The notes beneath the pieces are model-generated. The model made no database searches and was not told the origin of the DNA. It worked only from the letters and a program-made list of their open reading frames with translations. The translations under genes were made by a program, and so were the position numbers. This document shows, piece by piece, positions 5,552 through 5,669 of a stretch of 5,669 nt of DNA. Source of the DNA: an uncultured Oscillospiraceae bacterium (GTDB lineage Bacteria > Bacillota > Clostridia > Oscillospirales > Oscillospiraceae); NCBI GenBank assembly GCA_934668285.1, contig CAKUNB010000113.1, positions 1-5,669 of the forward strand, written 5' to 3'. The stretch's first letter is position 1; the number at the start of each line of letters is the position of its first letter.

Positions 5552-5668
5552 TTACGCCCACTTCGATGGAATGGGGCGGAAGTCGGGCTTTCGCGGCATG
5601 AGGCCGGGGGCGGTGCGGTCGGGGTGAGGGGGAATGGGGAAAAGCGCGGGATACTCATCACTGTAGTA
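5552..5668 (-). CDS. Probable C-terminal 38 residues of an unidentified upstream gene, cut by window edge
   Basis: A - strand frame is open from the window edge to TAA at 5554-5552. It encodes a Pro-rich tail containing YYSDEYPALFPIPPHPD and ending RKPDFRPIPSKWA. Support comes from predominantly G/C third positions and a strong terminator in the right orientation starting about 80 bases after the stop. The other - strand frame I read from the right edge closes after three codons. I do not recognise the family and assign no function. The fragment is short, so chance openness in GC-rich DNA remains possible. Confidence 0.5.
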   Translation of the reverse strand, partial: YYSDEYPALFPIPPHPDRTAPGLMPRKPDFRPIPSKWA

Positions 5669-5669
5669 T

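Overview
The window looks like part of a moderately GC-rich Gram-positive (Firmicutes) genome, most likely a gut Clostridia/Oscillospiraceae-type bacterium. This is inferred from a large secreted protein with BspA-type leucine-rich repeats and three C-terminal SLH domains, strong G/C preference at third codon positions, AGGAG-type ribosome binding, and a neighbouring IS3-family element. No species can be named from the sequence alone.

Layout: (1) 1-199 holds the 3' end of an IS3-family insertion sequence on the + strand: the last 50 codons of the DDE transposase, then the right terminal inverted repeat. (2) 200-372 has no convincing gene. Its one clear feature is a long imperfect hairpin at 309-343, just past the stop codon of the main gene. 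(3) 373-5337, on the - strand, is a single gene for a 1654-residue exported cell-surface protein. It carries a signal peptide, three blocks of BspA-like LRRs, two Cys/His modules, a tandem pair of ~166-residue domains and three SLH domains. (4) 5338-5434 is its leader and promoter region: RBS, a perfect 8-bp inverted repeat at the predicted mRNA 5' end, and an extended -10/-35 promoter. (5) 5437-5518 is a run of three hairpins. The first is a good rho-independent terminator for an upstream - strand gene; the third resembles a dispersed intergenic palindrome. (6) 5552-5668, on the - strand, is probably the C-terminal tail of that upstream gene, which continues past the window edge.

The main gene appears to be monocistronic: a terminator lies upstream of its own promoter and a hairpin lies after its stop. 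The expected product is secreted by Sec, held to secondary cell wall polymer by its SLH domains, and displays an extended LRR solenoid that could bind host or microbial ligands. I see no CRISPR array, tRNA, rRNA, toxin-antitoxin or defence system. The most unusual content is the domain mosaic of the surface protein, especially the twin domain near its C-terminus, and the structured leader.
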